Assembly: GCA_920105625.2 (NCBI GenBank)
Contig: OV050033.1
Location: forward strand, 109,639,700 to 109,703,699
Source: Clusia tigrina
Lineage: Eukaryota; Arthropoda; Insecta; Diptera; Clusiidae
Reading direction: 5' to 3'
DNA length: 64,000 nt
The stretch's first letter is position 1; every line of letters begins with the position of its first letter. The position numbers and the translations under genes are program-made. The notes beneath the pieces are model-generated. The model saw only the letters and a list, made by a program, of their open reading frames with translations, did not search any database and was not told the DNA's origin. Shown one piece after another: positions 23,332-35,800 of the stretch.

Positions 23332-24315
23332 CTGGAGTGTCATAAAACCTTGAAATTTTGTAACAATAAAGTACTCGAGCCTCTTGTCAATTTAAGCTAT
23401 CGCCCATAGCTATGCTACCCTCGAGTCCGAAATCAAACACTTATAAAACTTCAAATGGCCCTAACTTCTATACGCTACGTCGTACACCTATCAAAATTTG
23501 CAACATACAAATGCTAGTAACTTTTTACTGGAGCGTCATAAAATCTTGAAATTTTGTAACAATAAAATACTTGAGCCTCTTGTCAATTTAAGCTATCGCT
23601 CAAAGCTATGCTACCCTTGAGTCCCAAATCAAACACTGATAAAACTTCAAATGGCCCTAACTTCTATATGGTACGTCGTACACCTATCAAAGTTTGCAAC
23701 ATATAAGTGCTTGTAACTTTTTACTGGGGCGTCATAAAACCTTGAAATTTTGTAACAAATAAAGTACTCGAGCCTCTTGTCAATTTAAGCTATCGCTCAA
23801 AGCTATGCTACTACCGTTGAGTCCCAAATCAAACACTGATAAAACTTCAAATGGCCCTAACTTCTATACGGTGCATCCTATGCCTATCAAAGTTGGCAAC
23901 ATACGAATGCTTGTAACTTTTTACTGGAGCGTCATAAAACCTTGAAATTTTGTAACAATAAAGTACTCAAGCCTCTTTTCAATTTAAGCTATCGCTCAAA
24001 GCTATGCTACCCTTGAGTCCCAAATCAAACACTGATAAAACTTCAAATGGCCCTAACTTCTATACGGTACGTCCTTCACCTATCAATGTTTGCAACATAC
24101 AATTGCTTGAAACTTTTTACTGGAGCGTCATAAAACCTTGAAATTTTGTAACAATAAAGTACTCGAGACTCTTGTCAATTTAAGCTATCGCTCAAAGCTA
24201 TGCTACCCTTAAGTCCCAAATCAAACACTGATAAATCTTCAAATGGCCCTAGTTTCTATACGGTACGTCCTACACCTATCAAACTTAGCAACATACAAAT
24301 GCTTGTAGCTTTTTA
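23332..24315 (+). repeat. Last A-type run before domain 2: e'-f-g-h-a
   Basis: e' 23332 and f 23528 have 'tatacgctacgtcgtac' and 'tatatggtacgtcgtac'. These states recur in a small A islet inside domain 2 at about 26.51-26.88 kb (offset 3,111 bp). The h copy at 23924 has a consensus 'taagctatcg'. Confidence 0.84.
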
Positions 24316-24510
24316 CTGGAGCGTCATAAAACCTTGAAATTTTGTAACAATAAAGTACTCGAGCCTCTTGTCAATTTAAGCTATCGCTCAAAGCTATGCT
24401 ACCCTTGAGTCCCAAATCAAACAATGATAAAACTTCAAATGGCCCTAACTAATATATGGTACGTCCTACACCTATCAAAGTTTGCGATTACAAAAGCTTC
24501 TAACTTTTTA

Positions 24511-25293
24511 CTGGAGCGGTATAAAACCTTGAAATTTGGTAACAATAAAGTACTCGACCCTCTTGTCAACTTAAGCTATCGCTTAAAGCTATGCTACCCT
24601 TGAATCCCAAATCAAACACTGATAAAACTTCAAAAGACCTTAACTTCTATACGGTACGTCCTACACCTAACAAAGTTTGCAACCTACTAATGCTTGTAAC
24701 TTTTTACTGTAGCGTCATAAAACCTTGAAATTTTGTAACAATAAAGAACTCGAGCGTCTTCTCAATTTAAGCTATCGCTCAAAGCTATGCTACCCTTGAC
24801 TCCCAAATCAAACACTGATAAAACTTCAAATGGCCCTAACTTATATACGGTACGTCCTACACCTATCAAAGTTTGCGATTACAAAAGCTTCTAACTTTTT
24901 ACTGGAGCGGTATAAAACCTTGAAATTTGGTAACAATAAAGTACTCGACCCTCTTGTCAACTTAAGCTATCGCTTAAAGCTATGCTACCCTTGAATCCCA
25001 AATCAAACACTGATAAAACTTCAAAAGACCTTAACTTCTATACGGTACGTCCTACACCTAACAAAGTTTGCAACCTACTAATGCTTGTAACTTTTTACTG
25101 TAGCGTCATAAAACCTTGAAATTTTGTAACAATAAAGAACTCGAGCGTCTTCTCAATTTAAGCTATCGCTCAAAGCTATGCTACCATTGACTCCCAAATC
25201 AAACACTGATAAAACTTCAAATGGCCCTAACTTATATACGGTACGTCCTACACCTATCAAAGTTTGCAACATGCAAATGCTTGTAACTTTTGA
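24511..25293 (+). repeat. Tandem 2-mer duplication k'-l' (391 bp + 392 bp)
   Basis: k' 24511 and l'/j 24707 are followed at once by k' 24902 and l' 25098. Both copies start after 'tttgcgattacaaaagc' and 'cttctaac' and share 'gaaatttggtaac' and 'caaaagaccttaac'. The landmark 'tttgcgatta' is at 24481 and 24872, 391 bp apart. The near absence of differences suggests a recent duplication. Confidence 0.87.
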
Positions 25294-25489
25294 CTGAAGC
25301 GTCATAAAAACTTGAAATTTTGTAACAATAAAGTACTCGAGCCTCTTGTCAATTTAAGCTATCGCTCAAAGCTATGCTACCCTTGAGTCCCAAATCAAAC
25401 ACTGATAAAACTTCAAATGGCCCTAACTTCTATACGGTACGTCCTACACCTATCAAAGTTTGCAACATACAAATGCTTGTAACTTTTTA

Positions 25490-25684
25490 CTGGAGCGTCA
25501 TAAAACCTTGAAATTTTGTAACAAAAAAGTACTCGAGCCTCTTGTCAATTTAAGCTATCGCTCAAAGCTATGCTACCCTTGAGCCCCAATTCAAACACTG
25601 ATAAAACTTCAGAAGCCCTAACTTCTATACGGTACGTTCTACACCTATCAAAGTTTGCGACATATAAATGCTTGTAACTTTTTA
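25490..25684 (+). repeat. Monomer type p (representative, 195 bp)
   Basis: Diagnostic states are 'aacaaaaaagtactc' (T of aataaag changed), 'gagccccaattc', 'cttcagaagccctaac', 'acggtacgttctac', 'gcgacatataaatgc' and an end of 'tttttactcgag'. Copies start at 25490, 26248, 32100 and 35417. A related right half without the aaaaaa state is in monomers at 29360, 34243, 58328 and 58718. Confidence 0.84.
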
Positions 25685-25880
25685 CTCGAGCGTCATAAAA
25701 CCTTGAAATCTGGTAACAATAAAGTACTCGAGCTTCTTGTCAATTTAAGCTATCGCTCAAAGCTATGCTTCCCTTGAGTCCCAAATCAAACACTGATAAA
25801 ACTTCAAATGGCCCTAACTTCTATATGATACGTCCTACACCTATCAAAGTTTGCAACATGCAAAAGCTTGTAACTTTTTA
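25685..25880 (+). repeat. Monomer type q (representative)
   Basis: Diagnostic states are 'gaaatctggtaac', 'ctcgagcttcttg', 'gctatgcttccc', 'tatatgatacg' and 'aacatgcaaaagc'. Follows p at 25685, 26443, 32295 and 35612. A variant at 56777 has 'tatatggtacg' and 'acatacaaaagc'. Confidence 0.83.
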
Positions 25881-26074
25881 CTGGAGCGTCATAAAACCTT
25901 GAAATTTGTAACAATAAAGTACTCGAGCCTCTTGTCATTTTAAGCTATCGCTCAAAGCTATGCTACCCTTGAGTCCCAAATCAAACACTGATAAAACATC
26001 AAATGGCCCTAACTTCTATACGGTACGTCCTACACCTATCAAAGTTTGCAACATACAAATGCTTGTAATTTTTA
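25881..26074 (+). repeat. Monomer type r (representative, 194 bp)
   Basis: Diagnostic states are 'gaaatttgtaac' (one T short), 'cttgtcattttaagc', 'aaaacatcaaatgg' and a shortened end 'gtaatttttactgg'. Copies or part copies start at 25881, 32491, 35808, 56973 and 57362. Several downstream forms read 'tggcgctaac'. Confidence 0.82.
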
Positions 26075-26247
26075 CTGGAGCGTCATAAAACTTTGAAATT
26101 TGTAACAATAAAGTACTCGAGCCTCTTGTCTATGCTACCCTTGAGTCCCAAATCAAACACTGATAAAACTTCAAATGGCCCTAACTTCTATACGGTACGT
26201 CCTACACCTATCAAAGTTTGCAACATACAAATGCTTGTAACTTTTTA
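26075..26247 (+). repeat. Truncated r' monomer, 173 bp
   Basis: After 'cctcttgtc' the sequence jumps to 'tatgctaccc', losing 22 bp that include the first copy of the aagctat direct repeat and the gap to the second. It is the shortest monomer in the window. The break lies in the same part of the monomer as the other recurrent indels. Confidence 0.88.
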
Positions 26248-26509
26248 CTGGAGCGTCATAAAACCTTGAAATTTTGTAACAAAAAAGTACTCGAGCCTCT
26301 TGTCAATTTAAGCTATCGCTCAAAGCTATGCTACCCTTGAGCCCCAATTCAAACACTGATAAAACTTCAGAAGCCCTAACTTCTATACGGTACGTTCTAC
26401 ACCTATCAAAGTTTGCGACATATAAATGCTTGTAACTTTTTACTCGAGCGTCATAAACCCTTGAAATCTGGTAACAATAAAGTACTCGAGCTTCTTGTCA
26501 ATTTAAGCT

Positions 26510-26885
26510 ATCGCTCAAAGCTATGCTACCCTCGAGTCCGAAATCAAACACTTATAAAACTTCAAATGGCCCTAACTTCTATACGCTACGTCGTACACCT
26601 ATCAAAATTTGCAACATACAATTGCTAGTAACTTTTTACTGGAGCGTCATAAAATCTTGAAATTTTGTAACAATAAAATACTTGAGCCTCTTGTCAATTT
26701 AAGCTATCGCTCAAAGCTATGCTACCCTTGAGTCCCAAATCAAACACTGATAAAACTTCAAATGGCCCTAACTTCTATATGGTACGTCGTACACCTATCA
26801 AAGTTTGCAACATATAAGTGCTTGTAACTTTTTACTGGGGCGTCATAAAACCTTGAAATTTTGTAACAAATAAAGTACTCGAGCC
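26510..26885 (+). repeat. A-type islet inside domain 2 (e-f-g fragment)
   Basis: Within monomer 26443 the sequence switches from q to e ('accctcgagtccg', 'cacttataaaac', 'tatacgctacgtcgtac', 'gctagtaac'). A full f (26639) follows, then the opening of g ('ctggggcg', 'caaataaag'). Inside monomer 26835 it switches to r ('gtcattttaagc') and lacks g's second insertion. The private 'cgtcgtac' states match 23332-23760 at an offset of 3,111 bp, so this looks like a patch copied from the nearby A array. Confidence 0.83.
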
Positions 26886-27226
26886 TCTTGTCATTTTAAG
26901 CTATCGCTCAAAGCTATGCTACCCTTGAGTCCCAAATCAAACACTGATAAAACTTCAAATGGCGCTAACTTCAATACGGTACGTCCTACACCTATCAAAG
27001 TTTGCAACATACAAATGCTTGTAATTTTTACTGGAGCGTCATAAGACCTTGAAGTTTTGTAACAATAAAGTACTCGTGCCTCTTGTCAATTTAAGCTATC
27101 GCTCAAAGCTATGCTACGCTTGAGTCTCAAATCAAATACTGATAAAACATCAAATGGCCCTAACTTCTCTACGGTACGTCCTCCACCTATCAAAGTTTGC
27201 AACATACAAGTGCTTGTTACTTTTTA

Positions 27227-27421
27227 CTGAGCGTCATAAAACCTTGAAAACTTGTAACAATAAAGTACTCGAGCCTCTTGCCAATTTAAGCTATTGCTCA
27301 AAGCTATGCTACCCTTGAGTCCCAAATCAAACACTGATAAAACTTCAAATGGCCCTAACTTCTATACGGTACGTCCTACACCTATCAAAGTTTGCAACAT
27401 ACAAATGCTTGTAACTTTTTA
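27227..27421 (+). repeat. Monomer type s (representative, 195 bp)
   Basis: Opens 'ctgagcg' (one G lost from ctggagcg) and has 'ttgaaaacttgtaac' and an end of 'gcttgtaac'. Preceded by 'gcttgttac' in the monomer before. Copies start at 27227, 27804, 36003, 57168, 57752, 58328 and 58718; the opening deletion is also at 36579 ('ctgaacg'). Confidence 0.83.
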
Positions 27422-27607
27422 CTGGAGTGTCATAAAACATTGAAATTTTGTAACAATAAAATACTCGAGCATCTTGTCAATTTAAGGTATCGCTCAAAGC
27501 TTGAGTCCCAAATCAAACACTGATAAAACTTCAAATGGCCTTAACTTCTATACGGTACGTCCTACACCTAACAAAGTTTGCAACCTACTAATGCTTGTAA
27601 CTTTTTA
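27422..27607 (+). repeat. Monomer type u (representative, 186 bp)
   Basis: Has 'cataaaacattg', 'aataaaatactcgagc', 'cgagcatcttg', 'taaggtatcg' and a 10-bp deletion that turns 'aaagctatgctacccttgag' into 'caaagcttgag', creating a HindIII site. The right half is k-like ('ggccttaac', 'cacctaac', 'cctactaatgc'). Copies at 27422, 36197 and 57946; the related u' ('aataatatactcg', 'ctatgcggtacg') starts at 27999, 32686, 36774 and 59108. Confidence 0.86.
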
Positions 27608-28184
27608 CTGTAGCGTCATAAAACCTTGAAATTTTGTAACAATAAAGTACTCGTGCCTCTTGTCAATTTAAGCTATCGCTCAAAGCTATGCTACCCTTGA
27701 GTCCCAAATCGAACACTGATAAAACATCAAATGGCCCTAACTTCTATACGGTACGTCCTACACCTATGAAAGTTTGCAACATAAAAGTGCTTGTTACTTT
27801 TTACTGAGCGTCATAAAACCTTGAAAACTTGTAACAATAAAGTACTCGAGCCTCTTGTCAATTTAAGCTATCGCTCAAAGCTATGCTACCTTTGAGCCCC
27901 AATTCAAACACTGATAAAACTTCAAATGGCCCTAACTTCTATACGGTACGTCCTACACCTATCAAAGTTTGCAACATACAAATGCTTGTAACTTTTTACG
28001 GGAGTGTCATAAAACATTGAAATTTTGTAACAATAATATACTCGAACCTCTTGTCAATTTAAGCTATCGCTCAAAGCTTGAGTCCCAAATCAAACACTGA
28101 TAAAACTTCAAATGGCCTTAACTTCTATGCGGTACGTCCTACACCTAACAAAGTTTGCAACCTACTAATGCTTGTAACTTTTTA

Positions 28185-31100
28185 CTGTAGCGTCATAAAA
28201 CCTTGAAATTTTGTAACAATAAAGAACTCGAGCCTCTGGTCAATTTAAGCTATCGCTCAAAGCTATGCTACCCTTGACTCCCAAATCAAACACTGATAAA
28301 ACTTCAAATGGCCCCAACTTCTATACGGTACATCCTACACCTATCAAAGTTTGCAATATACAAATGCTTGTAACTTTTTACTGGAGCGTCATAAAACCTT
28401 GAAATTTTGTAACAATAAAGTACTCGAGACTCTTGTCAATTTAAGCTATCGCTCAAAGCTATGCTACCCTTGAATCCCAAATCAAACACTGATAAATCTT
28501 CAAATGGCCCTAGTTTCTATACGGTACGTCCTACACCTATCACACTTAGCAACATACAAATGCTTGTTGCTTTTTACTGGAGCGTCATAAAACCTTGAAA
28601 TTTTGTAACAATAAAGTACTCGAGCCTCTTGTCAATTTAAGCTATCGCTCAAAGCTATGCTAACCTTGGGTCCCAAATCAAACACTGATAAAACTTCAAA
28701 TGGCCCTGACTTCTATACGGTACGTCCTACACCTATCACAGTTTGCAACATACAAGTGCTTGTAACTTTTTACTGGAGCGTCAAAAAACCTTGAAATTTT
28801 TTAACAATAAAGTACTCGAGCCTCTTGACAATTTAAGCTATCGCTCAAAGCTATGCTACCCTTGAGTCCCAAATCAAACACTGATAAATCTTCAAATGGC
28901 CCTAATTTCTATACGGTGCATCCTATACCTATCAAACTTAGCAACATACAAATACTTGTAGCTTTTTGCTGGAGCGTCATAAAACCTTGAAATTTTGTAA
29001 CAATAAAGTACTCGAGCCTCTTGTCAATTTAAGCTATCGCTCAAAGCTATGCTACCCTTGAGTCCCAAATCAAACACTGATAAACCTTCAAATGGCCCTA
29101 ACTTCTATACGGTACGTTCTACACCTATCAAAGTTTGCAACGTACAAATGCTTGTAACTTTTTACTCGAGCGTCATAAAACCTTGAAATCTTGTAACAAT
29201 AAAGTACTAGACCTTCTTGTCAATTTAAGCTATCGCTCAAAGCTATGCTTCCCTTGAGTCCCAAATCAAACAATGATAAAACTTCAAATGGTCCTAACTT
29301 CTATATGGTACGTCCTACACCTATCAAAGTTTGCAATTACAAAAGCTTGTAACTTTTTACTGGAGCGGTATAAAACCTTGAAATTTTGTAACAATAAAGT
29401 ACTCGAGCCTCTTGTCAATTTAAGCTATCGCTCAAAGCTATGCTACCCTTGAGCCCCAATTCAAACACTGATAAAACTTCAGAAGCCCTAACTTCTATAC
29501 GGTACATTCTACACCTATCAAAGTTTGCAACATGCAAATGCTTGTAACTTTTGACTGGAGCGTCATAAAACCTTGAAATTTTGTAACAATAAAGTACTCG
29601 AGCCTCTTGTCAATTTAAGCTATCGCTCAAAGCTATGCTACCCTTGAGTCCCAAATCAAACACTGATACAACTTCAAATGGCCCTAACTTCTATACGGTA
29701 CGTTCTACACCTATCAAAGTTTGCAACGTACAAATGCTTGTAACTTTTTACTCGAGCGTCATAAAACCTTGAAATCTTGTAACAATAAAGTACTAGACCT
29801 TCTTGTCAATTTAAGCTATCGCTCAAAGCTATGCTTCCCTTGAGTCCCAAATCAAACAATGATAAAACTTCAAATGGCCCTAACTTCTATATGGTCCGTC
29901 CTACACCTATCAAAGTTTGCAATTACAAAAGCTACTAACTTTTTACTGGAGCGGTATAAAACCTTGAAATTTTGTAACAATAAAGTACTCGACCCTCTTG
30001 TCAACTTAAGCTATCGCTTAAAGCTATGCTACCCTTGAATCCCAAATCAAACACTGATAAAACTTCAAAAGACCTTAACTTCTATACGGTACGTCCTACA
30101 CCTAACAAAGTTTGCAACCTACTAATGCTTGTAACTTTTTACTGTAGCGTCATAAAACCTTGAAATTTTGTAACAATAAAGAACTCGAGCGTCTTCTCAA
30201 TTTAAGCTATCGCTCAAAGCTATGCTACCCTTGACTCCCAAATCAAACACTGATAAAACTTCAAATGGCCCTAACTTCTATACGGTACGTCCTACACCTA
30301 TCAAAGTTTGCAACATGCAAATGCTTGTAACTTTTGACTGGAGCGTCATAAAACCTTGAAATTTTGTAACAATAAAGTACTCGAGCCTCTTGTCAATTTA
30401 AGCTATCGCTCAAAGCTATGCTACCCTTGAGTCTCAAATCAAACACTGATACAACTTCAAATGGCCCTAGCTTCTATACGGTACGTTCTACACCTATCAA
30501 AGTTTGCAACGTACAAATGCTTGTAACTTTTTACTCGAGCGTCATAAAACCTTGAAATCTTGTAACAATAAAGTACTAGACCTTCTTGTCAATTTAAGCT
30601 ATCGCTCAAAGCTATGCTTCCCTTGAGTCCCAAATCAAACAATGATAAAACTTCAAATGGCCCTAACTTCTATATGGTCCGTCCTACACCTATCAAAGTT
30701 TGCAATTACAAAAGCTACTAACTTTTTACTGGAGCGGTATAAAACCTTGAAATTTTGTAACAATAAAGTACTCGACCCTCTTGTCAACTTAAGCTATCGC
30801 TTAAAGCTATGCTACCCTTGAATCCCAAATCAAACACTGATAAAACTTCAAAAGACCTTAACTTCTATACGGTACGTCCTACACCTAACAAAGTTTGCAA
30901 CCTACTAATGCTTGTAACTTTTTACTGTAGCGTCATAAAACCTTGAAATTTTGTAACAATAAAGAACTCGAGCGTCTTCTCAATTTAAGCTATCGCTCAA
31001 AGCTATGCTACCCTTGACTCCCAAATCAAACACTGATAAAACTTCAAATGGCCCTAACTTCTATACGGTACGTCCTACACCTATCAAAGTTTGCAACATG

Positions 31101-32871
31101 CAAATGCTTGTAACTTTTGACTGGAGCGTCATAAAACCTTGAAATTTTGTAACAATAAAGTACTCGAGCCTCTTGTCAATTTAAGCTATCGCTCAAAGCT
31201 ATGCTACCCTTGAGTCCCAAATCAAACACTGATACAACTTCAAATGGCCCTAGCTTCTATACGGTACGTTCTACACCTATCAAAGTTTGCAACGTACAAA
31301 TGCTTGTAACTTTTTACTCGAGCGTCATAAAACCTTGAAATCTTGTAACAATAAAGTACTAGACCTTCTTGTCAATTTAAGCTATCGCTCAAAGCTATGC
31401 TTCCCTTGAGTCCCAAATCAAACAATGATAAAACTTCAAATGGCCCTAACTTCTATATGGTCCGTCCTACACCTATCAAAGTTTGCAATTACAAAAGCTA
31501 CTAACTTTTTACTGGAGCGGTATAAAACCTTGAAATTTTGTAACAATAAAGTACTCGACCCTCTTGTCAACTTAAGCTATCGCTTAAAGCTATGCTACCC
31601 TTGAATCCCAAATCAAACACTGATAAAACTTCAAAAGACCTTAACTTCTATACGGTACGTCCTACACCTAACAAAGTTTGCAACCTACTAATGCTTGTAA
31701 CTTTTTACTGTAGCGTCATAAAACCTTGAAATTTTGTAACAATAAAGAACTCGAGCGTCTTCTCAATTTAAGCTATCGCTCAAACCTATGCTACCCTTGA
31801 CTCCCAAATCAAACACTGATAAAACTTCAAATGGCCCTAACTTCTATACGGTACGTCCTACACCTATCAAAGTTTGCAACATGCAAATGCTTGTAACTTT
31901 TGACTGGAGCGTCATAAAACCTTGAAATTTTGTAACAATAAAGTACTCGAGCCTCTTGTCAATTTAAGCTATCGCTCAAAGCTATGCTACCCTTGAGTCC
32001 CAAATCAAACACTGATAAATCTTCAAATGGCCCTAACTTCTATACGGTACGTCCTACACCTATCAAAGTTTGCAACATACAAATGCTTGTAACTTTTTAC
32101 TGGAGCGTCATAAAACCTTGAAATTTTGTAACAAAAAAGTACTCGAGCCTCTTGTCAATTTAAGCTATCGCTCAAAGCTATGCTACCCTTGAGCCCCAAT
32201 TCAAACACTGATAAAACTTCAGAAGCCCTAACTTCTATACGGTACGTTCTACACCTATCAAAGTTTGCGACATATAAATGCTTGTAACTTTTTACTCGAG
32301 CGTCATAAAACCTTGAAATCTGGTAACAATAAAGTACTCGAGCTTCTTGTCAATTTAAGCTATCGCTCAAAGCTATGCTTCCCTTGAGTCCCAAATCAAA
32401 CACTGATAAAACTTCAAATGGCCCTAACTTCTATATGATACGTCCTACACCTATCAAAGTTTGCAACATGCAAAAGCTTGTAACTTTTTACTGGAGCGTC
32501 ATAAAACCTTGAAATTTGTAACAATAAAGTACTCGAGCCTCTTGTCATTTTAAGCTATCGCTCAAAGCTATGCTACCCTTGAGTCCCAAATCAAACACTG
32601 ATAAAACTTCAAATGGCCTTAACTTCTATACGGTACGTCCTACACCTAACAAAGTTTGCAACCTACTAATGCTTGTAACTTTTTACGGGAGTGTCATAAA
32701 ACATTGAAATTTTGTAACAATAATATACTCGAACCTCTTGTCAATTTAAGCTATCGCTCAAAGCTTGAGTCCCAAATCAAACACTGATAAAACTTCAAAT
32801 GGCCTTAACTTCTATGCGGTACGTCCTACACCTAACAAAGTTTGCAACCTACTAATGCTTGTAACTTTTTA
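28185..32871 (+). repeat. B higher-order repeat, copy 1 (4,687 bp)
   Basis: Order: l'' 28185, a 28381, b 28577, c/d hybrid 28773, i 28969, j 29165, a k/p mosaic 29360, then three 4-mers of 783 bp (29555-31903), m 31904, p 32100, q 32295, r/k 32491 and u' 32686. The next l'' begins 32872. Compared with copy 2 it has lost one monomer (c and d fused at 28773) and gained two extra 4-mers. Confidence 0.85.
29555..31903 (+). repeat. Three tandem 4-mers m/i-j-k'-l' (3 x 783 bp)
   Basis: Starts at 29555, 30338 and 31121, each exactly 783 bp (196+195+196+196). The landmark 'gatacaact' is at 29665, 30448 and 31231. Units 2 and 3 share 'ccctagcttc' where unit 1 has 'ccctaacttc', and unit 3 alone has 'caaacctatgc'. 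Differences are very few, so this is likely one of the most recent expansions in the window. One further single copy lies at 34438-35220. Confidence 0.92.
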
Positions 32872-35800
32872 CTGTAGCGTCATAAAACCTTGAAATTTTG
32901 TAACAATAAAGAACTCGAGCCTCTGGTCAATTTAAGCTATCGCTCAAAGCTATGCTACCCTTGACTCCCAAATCAAACACTGATAAAACTTCAAATGGCC
33001 CTAACTTCTATACGGTACATCCTACACCTATCAAAGTTTGCAACATACAAATGCTTGTAACTTTTTACTGGAGCGTCATAAAACCTTGAAATTTTGTAAC
33101 AATAAAGTACTCGAGACTCTTGTCAATTTAAGCTATCGCTCAAAGCTATGCTACCCTTGAATCCCAAATCAAACACTGATAAATCTTCAAATGGCCCTTG
33201 TTTCTATACGGTACGTCCTACACCTATCACACTTAGCAACATACAAATGCTTGTAGCTTTTTACTGGAGCGTCATAAAACCTTGAAATTTTGTAACAATA
33301 AAGTACTCGAGCCGCTGGTCAATTTAAGCTATCGCTCAAAGCTATGCTAACCTTGGGTCCCAAATCAAACACTGATAAAACTTCAAATGGCCCTGACTTC
33401 TATACGGTACGTCCTACACCTATCAAAGTTTGCAACATACAAGTGCTTGTAACTTTTTACTGGAGCGTCAAAAAACCTTGAAATTTTTTAACAATAAAGT
33501 ACTCGAGCCTCTTGACAATTTAAGCTATCGCTCAAAGCTATGCTACCCTTGAGTCCCAAATCAAACACTGATAAAATTTCAATTGGCCCTAATTTCTATA
33601 CGGTGCATCCTATACCTATCAAAGTTTGCAACATACAAATGCTTGTAACATTTTACTGGACTGTCATAAAACCTTGAAATTTTGTAACAATGAAGTACTC
33701 GAGCCACTTGTCAATTTAAGCTATCGCTCAAAGCTATGCTACCCTTGAGTCCCAAATCAAACACTGATAAATCTTCAAATGGCCCTAGTTTCTATACGGT
33801 ACGTCCTACACCTATCAAACTTAGCAACATACAAATACTTGTAGCTTTTTGCTGGAGCGTCATAAAACCTTGAAATTTTGTAACAATAAAGTACTCGAGC
33901 CTCTTGTCAATTTAAGCTATCGCTCAAAGCTATGCTACCCTTGAGTCCCAAATCAAACACTGATAAACCTTCAAATGGCCCTAACTTCTATACGGTACGT
34001 TCTACACCTATCAAAGTTTGCAACGTACAAATGCTTGTAACTTTTTACTCGAGCGTCATAAAACCTTGAAATCTTGTAACAATAAAGTACTAGACCTTCT
34101 TGTCAATTTAAGCTATCGCTCAAAGCTATGCTTCCCTTGAGTCCCAAATCAAACAATGATAAAACTTCAAATGGTCCTAACTTCTATATGGTACGTCCTA
34201 CACCTATCAAAGTTTGCAATTACAAAAGCTTGTAACTTTTTACTGGAGCGGTATAAAACCTTGAAATTTTGTAACAATAAAGTACTCGAGCCTCTTGTCA
34301 ATTTAAGCTATCGCTCAAAGCTATGCTACCCTTGAGCCCCAATTCAAACACTGATAAAACTTCAGAAGCCCTAACTTCTATACGGTACATTCTACACCTA
34401 TCAAAGTTTGCAACATGCAAATGCTTGTTACTTTTGACTGGAGCGTCATAAAACCTTGAAATTTTGTAACAATAAAGTACTCGAGCCTCTTGTCAATTTA
34501 AGCTATCGCTCAAAGCTATGCTACCCTTGAGTCCCAAATCAAACACTGATACAACTTCAAATGGCCCTAACTTCTATACGGTACGTTCTACACCTATCAA
34601 AGTTTGCAACGTACAAATGCTTGTAACTTTTTACTCGAGCGTCATAAAACCTTGAAATCTTGTAACAATAAAGTACTAGACCTTCTTGTCAATTTAAGCT
34701 ATCGCTCAAAGCTATGCTTCCCTTGAGTCCCAAATCAAACAATGATAAAACTTCAAATGGCCCTAACTTCTATATGGTACGTCCTACACCTATCAAAGTT
34801 TGCAATTACAAAAGCTTCTAACTTTTTACTGGAGCGGTATAAAAGCTTGAAATTTTGTAACAATAAAGTACTCGACCCTCTTGTCAACTTAAGCTATCGC
34901 TTAAAGCTATGCTACCCTTGAATCCCAAATCAAACACTGATAAAACTTCAAAAGACCTTAACTTCTATACGGTACGTCCTACACCTAACAAAGTTTGCAA
35001 CCTACTAATGCTTGTAACTTTTTACTGTAGCGTCATAAAACCTTGAAATTTTGTAACAATAAAGAACTCGAGCGTCTTCTCAATTTAAGCTATCGCTCAA
35101 ACCTATGCTACCCTTGACTCCCAAATCAAACACTGATAAAACTTCAAATGGCCCTAACTTCTATACGGTACGTCCTACACCTATCAAAGTTTGCAACATG
35201 CAAATGCTTGTAACTTTTGACTGGAGCGTCATAAAACCTTGAAATTTTGTAACAATAAAGTACTCGAGCCTCTTGTCAATTTAAGCTATCGCTCAAAGCT
35301 ATGCTACCCTTGAGTCCCAAATCAAACACTGATAAATCTTCAAATGGCCCTAACTTCTATACGGTACGTCCTACACCTATCAAAGTTTGCAACATACAAA
35401 TGCTTGTAACTTTTTACTGGAGCGTCATAAAACCTTGAAATTTTGTAACAAAAAAGTACTCGAGCCTCTTGTCAATTTAAGCTATCGCTCAAAGCTATGC
35501 TACCCTTGAGCCCCAATTCAAACACTGATAAAACTTCAGAAGCCCTAACTTCTATACGGTACGTTCTACACCTATCAAAGTTAGCGACATATAAATGCTT
35601 GTAACTTTTTACTCGAGCGTCATAAAACCTTGAAATCTGGTAACAATAAAGTACTCGAGCTTCTTGTCAATTTAAGCTATCGCTCAAAGCTATGCTTCCC
35701 TTGAGTCCCAAATCAAACACTGATAAAACTTCAAATGGCCCTAACTTCTATATGATACGTCCTACACCTATCAAAGTTTGCAACATGCAAAAGCTTGTAA

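Larger units (their letters stand above)
1..24315 (+). repeat. Domain 1: A-type satellite with mixed-length higher-order repeats
   Basis: About 124 monomers belonging almost entirely to types a-o. Using type e as a ruler (start 1958, 3922, 5489, 7057, 8433, 9221, 11572, 12948, 15689, 17457, 18241, 20592, 23332), successive intervals are 1964, 1567, 1568, 1376, 788, 2351, 1376, 2741, 1768, 784, 2351 and 2740 bp. These correspond to 10, 8, 8, 7, 4, 12, 7, 14, 9, 4, 12 and 14 monomers. The domain is therefore a mosaic of related HORs that differ by whole-monomer gain or loss. It contains no gene. Confidence 0.93.
25490..26638 (+). repeat. Tandem p-q-r-r' unit, repeated (offset 758 bp)
   Basis: p 25490, q 25685, r 25881 and r' 26075 are followed by p 26248 and q/e 26443. 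The markers 'aacaaaaaagtactc', 'gagccccaattc', 'cttcagaagcc' and 'gcgacatataaatgc' occur in both p copies. The 758-bp period is 4 x 196 less 26 bases, mainly because r' is only 173 bp. The second copy is cut short inside q, where it switches to e. Confidence 0.86.
26890..27930 (+). repeat. B segment duplicated 30.5 kb away (copy 1)
   Basis: Runs r end, 27031 ('cataagaccttgaagttttg', 'ctcgtgcctc', 'gctacgcttgag'), s 27227, u 27422, 27608 ('aatcgaacactg', 'cctatgaaag') and s 27804. The same chain lies at about 57.41-58.45 kb with offsets of 30,525 then 30,524 bp. Part of it is also at 35.9-36.7 kb. Confidence 0.86.

Noticed and set aside
24511..31903. Perfect short tandem copies as an assembly artefact
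   Set aside because: The 2-mer at 24511 and the 783-bp 4-mers at 29555 carry unit-specific differences (for example 'ccctagcttc' against 'ccctaacttc', and 'caaacctatgc'), so they are more likely real; read-level support cannot be seen here.
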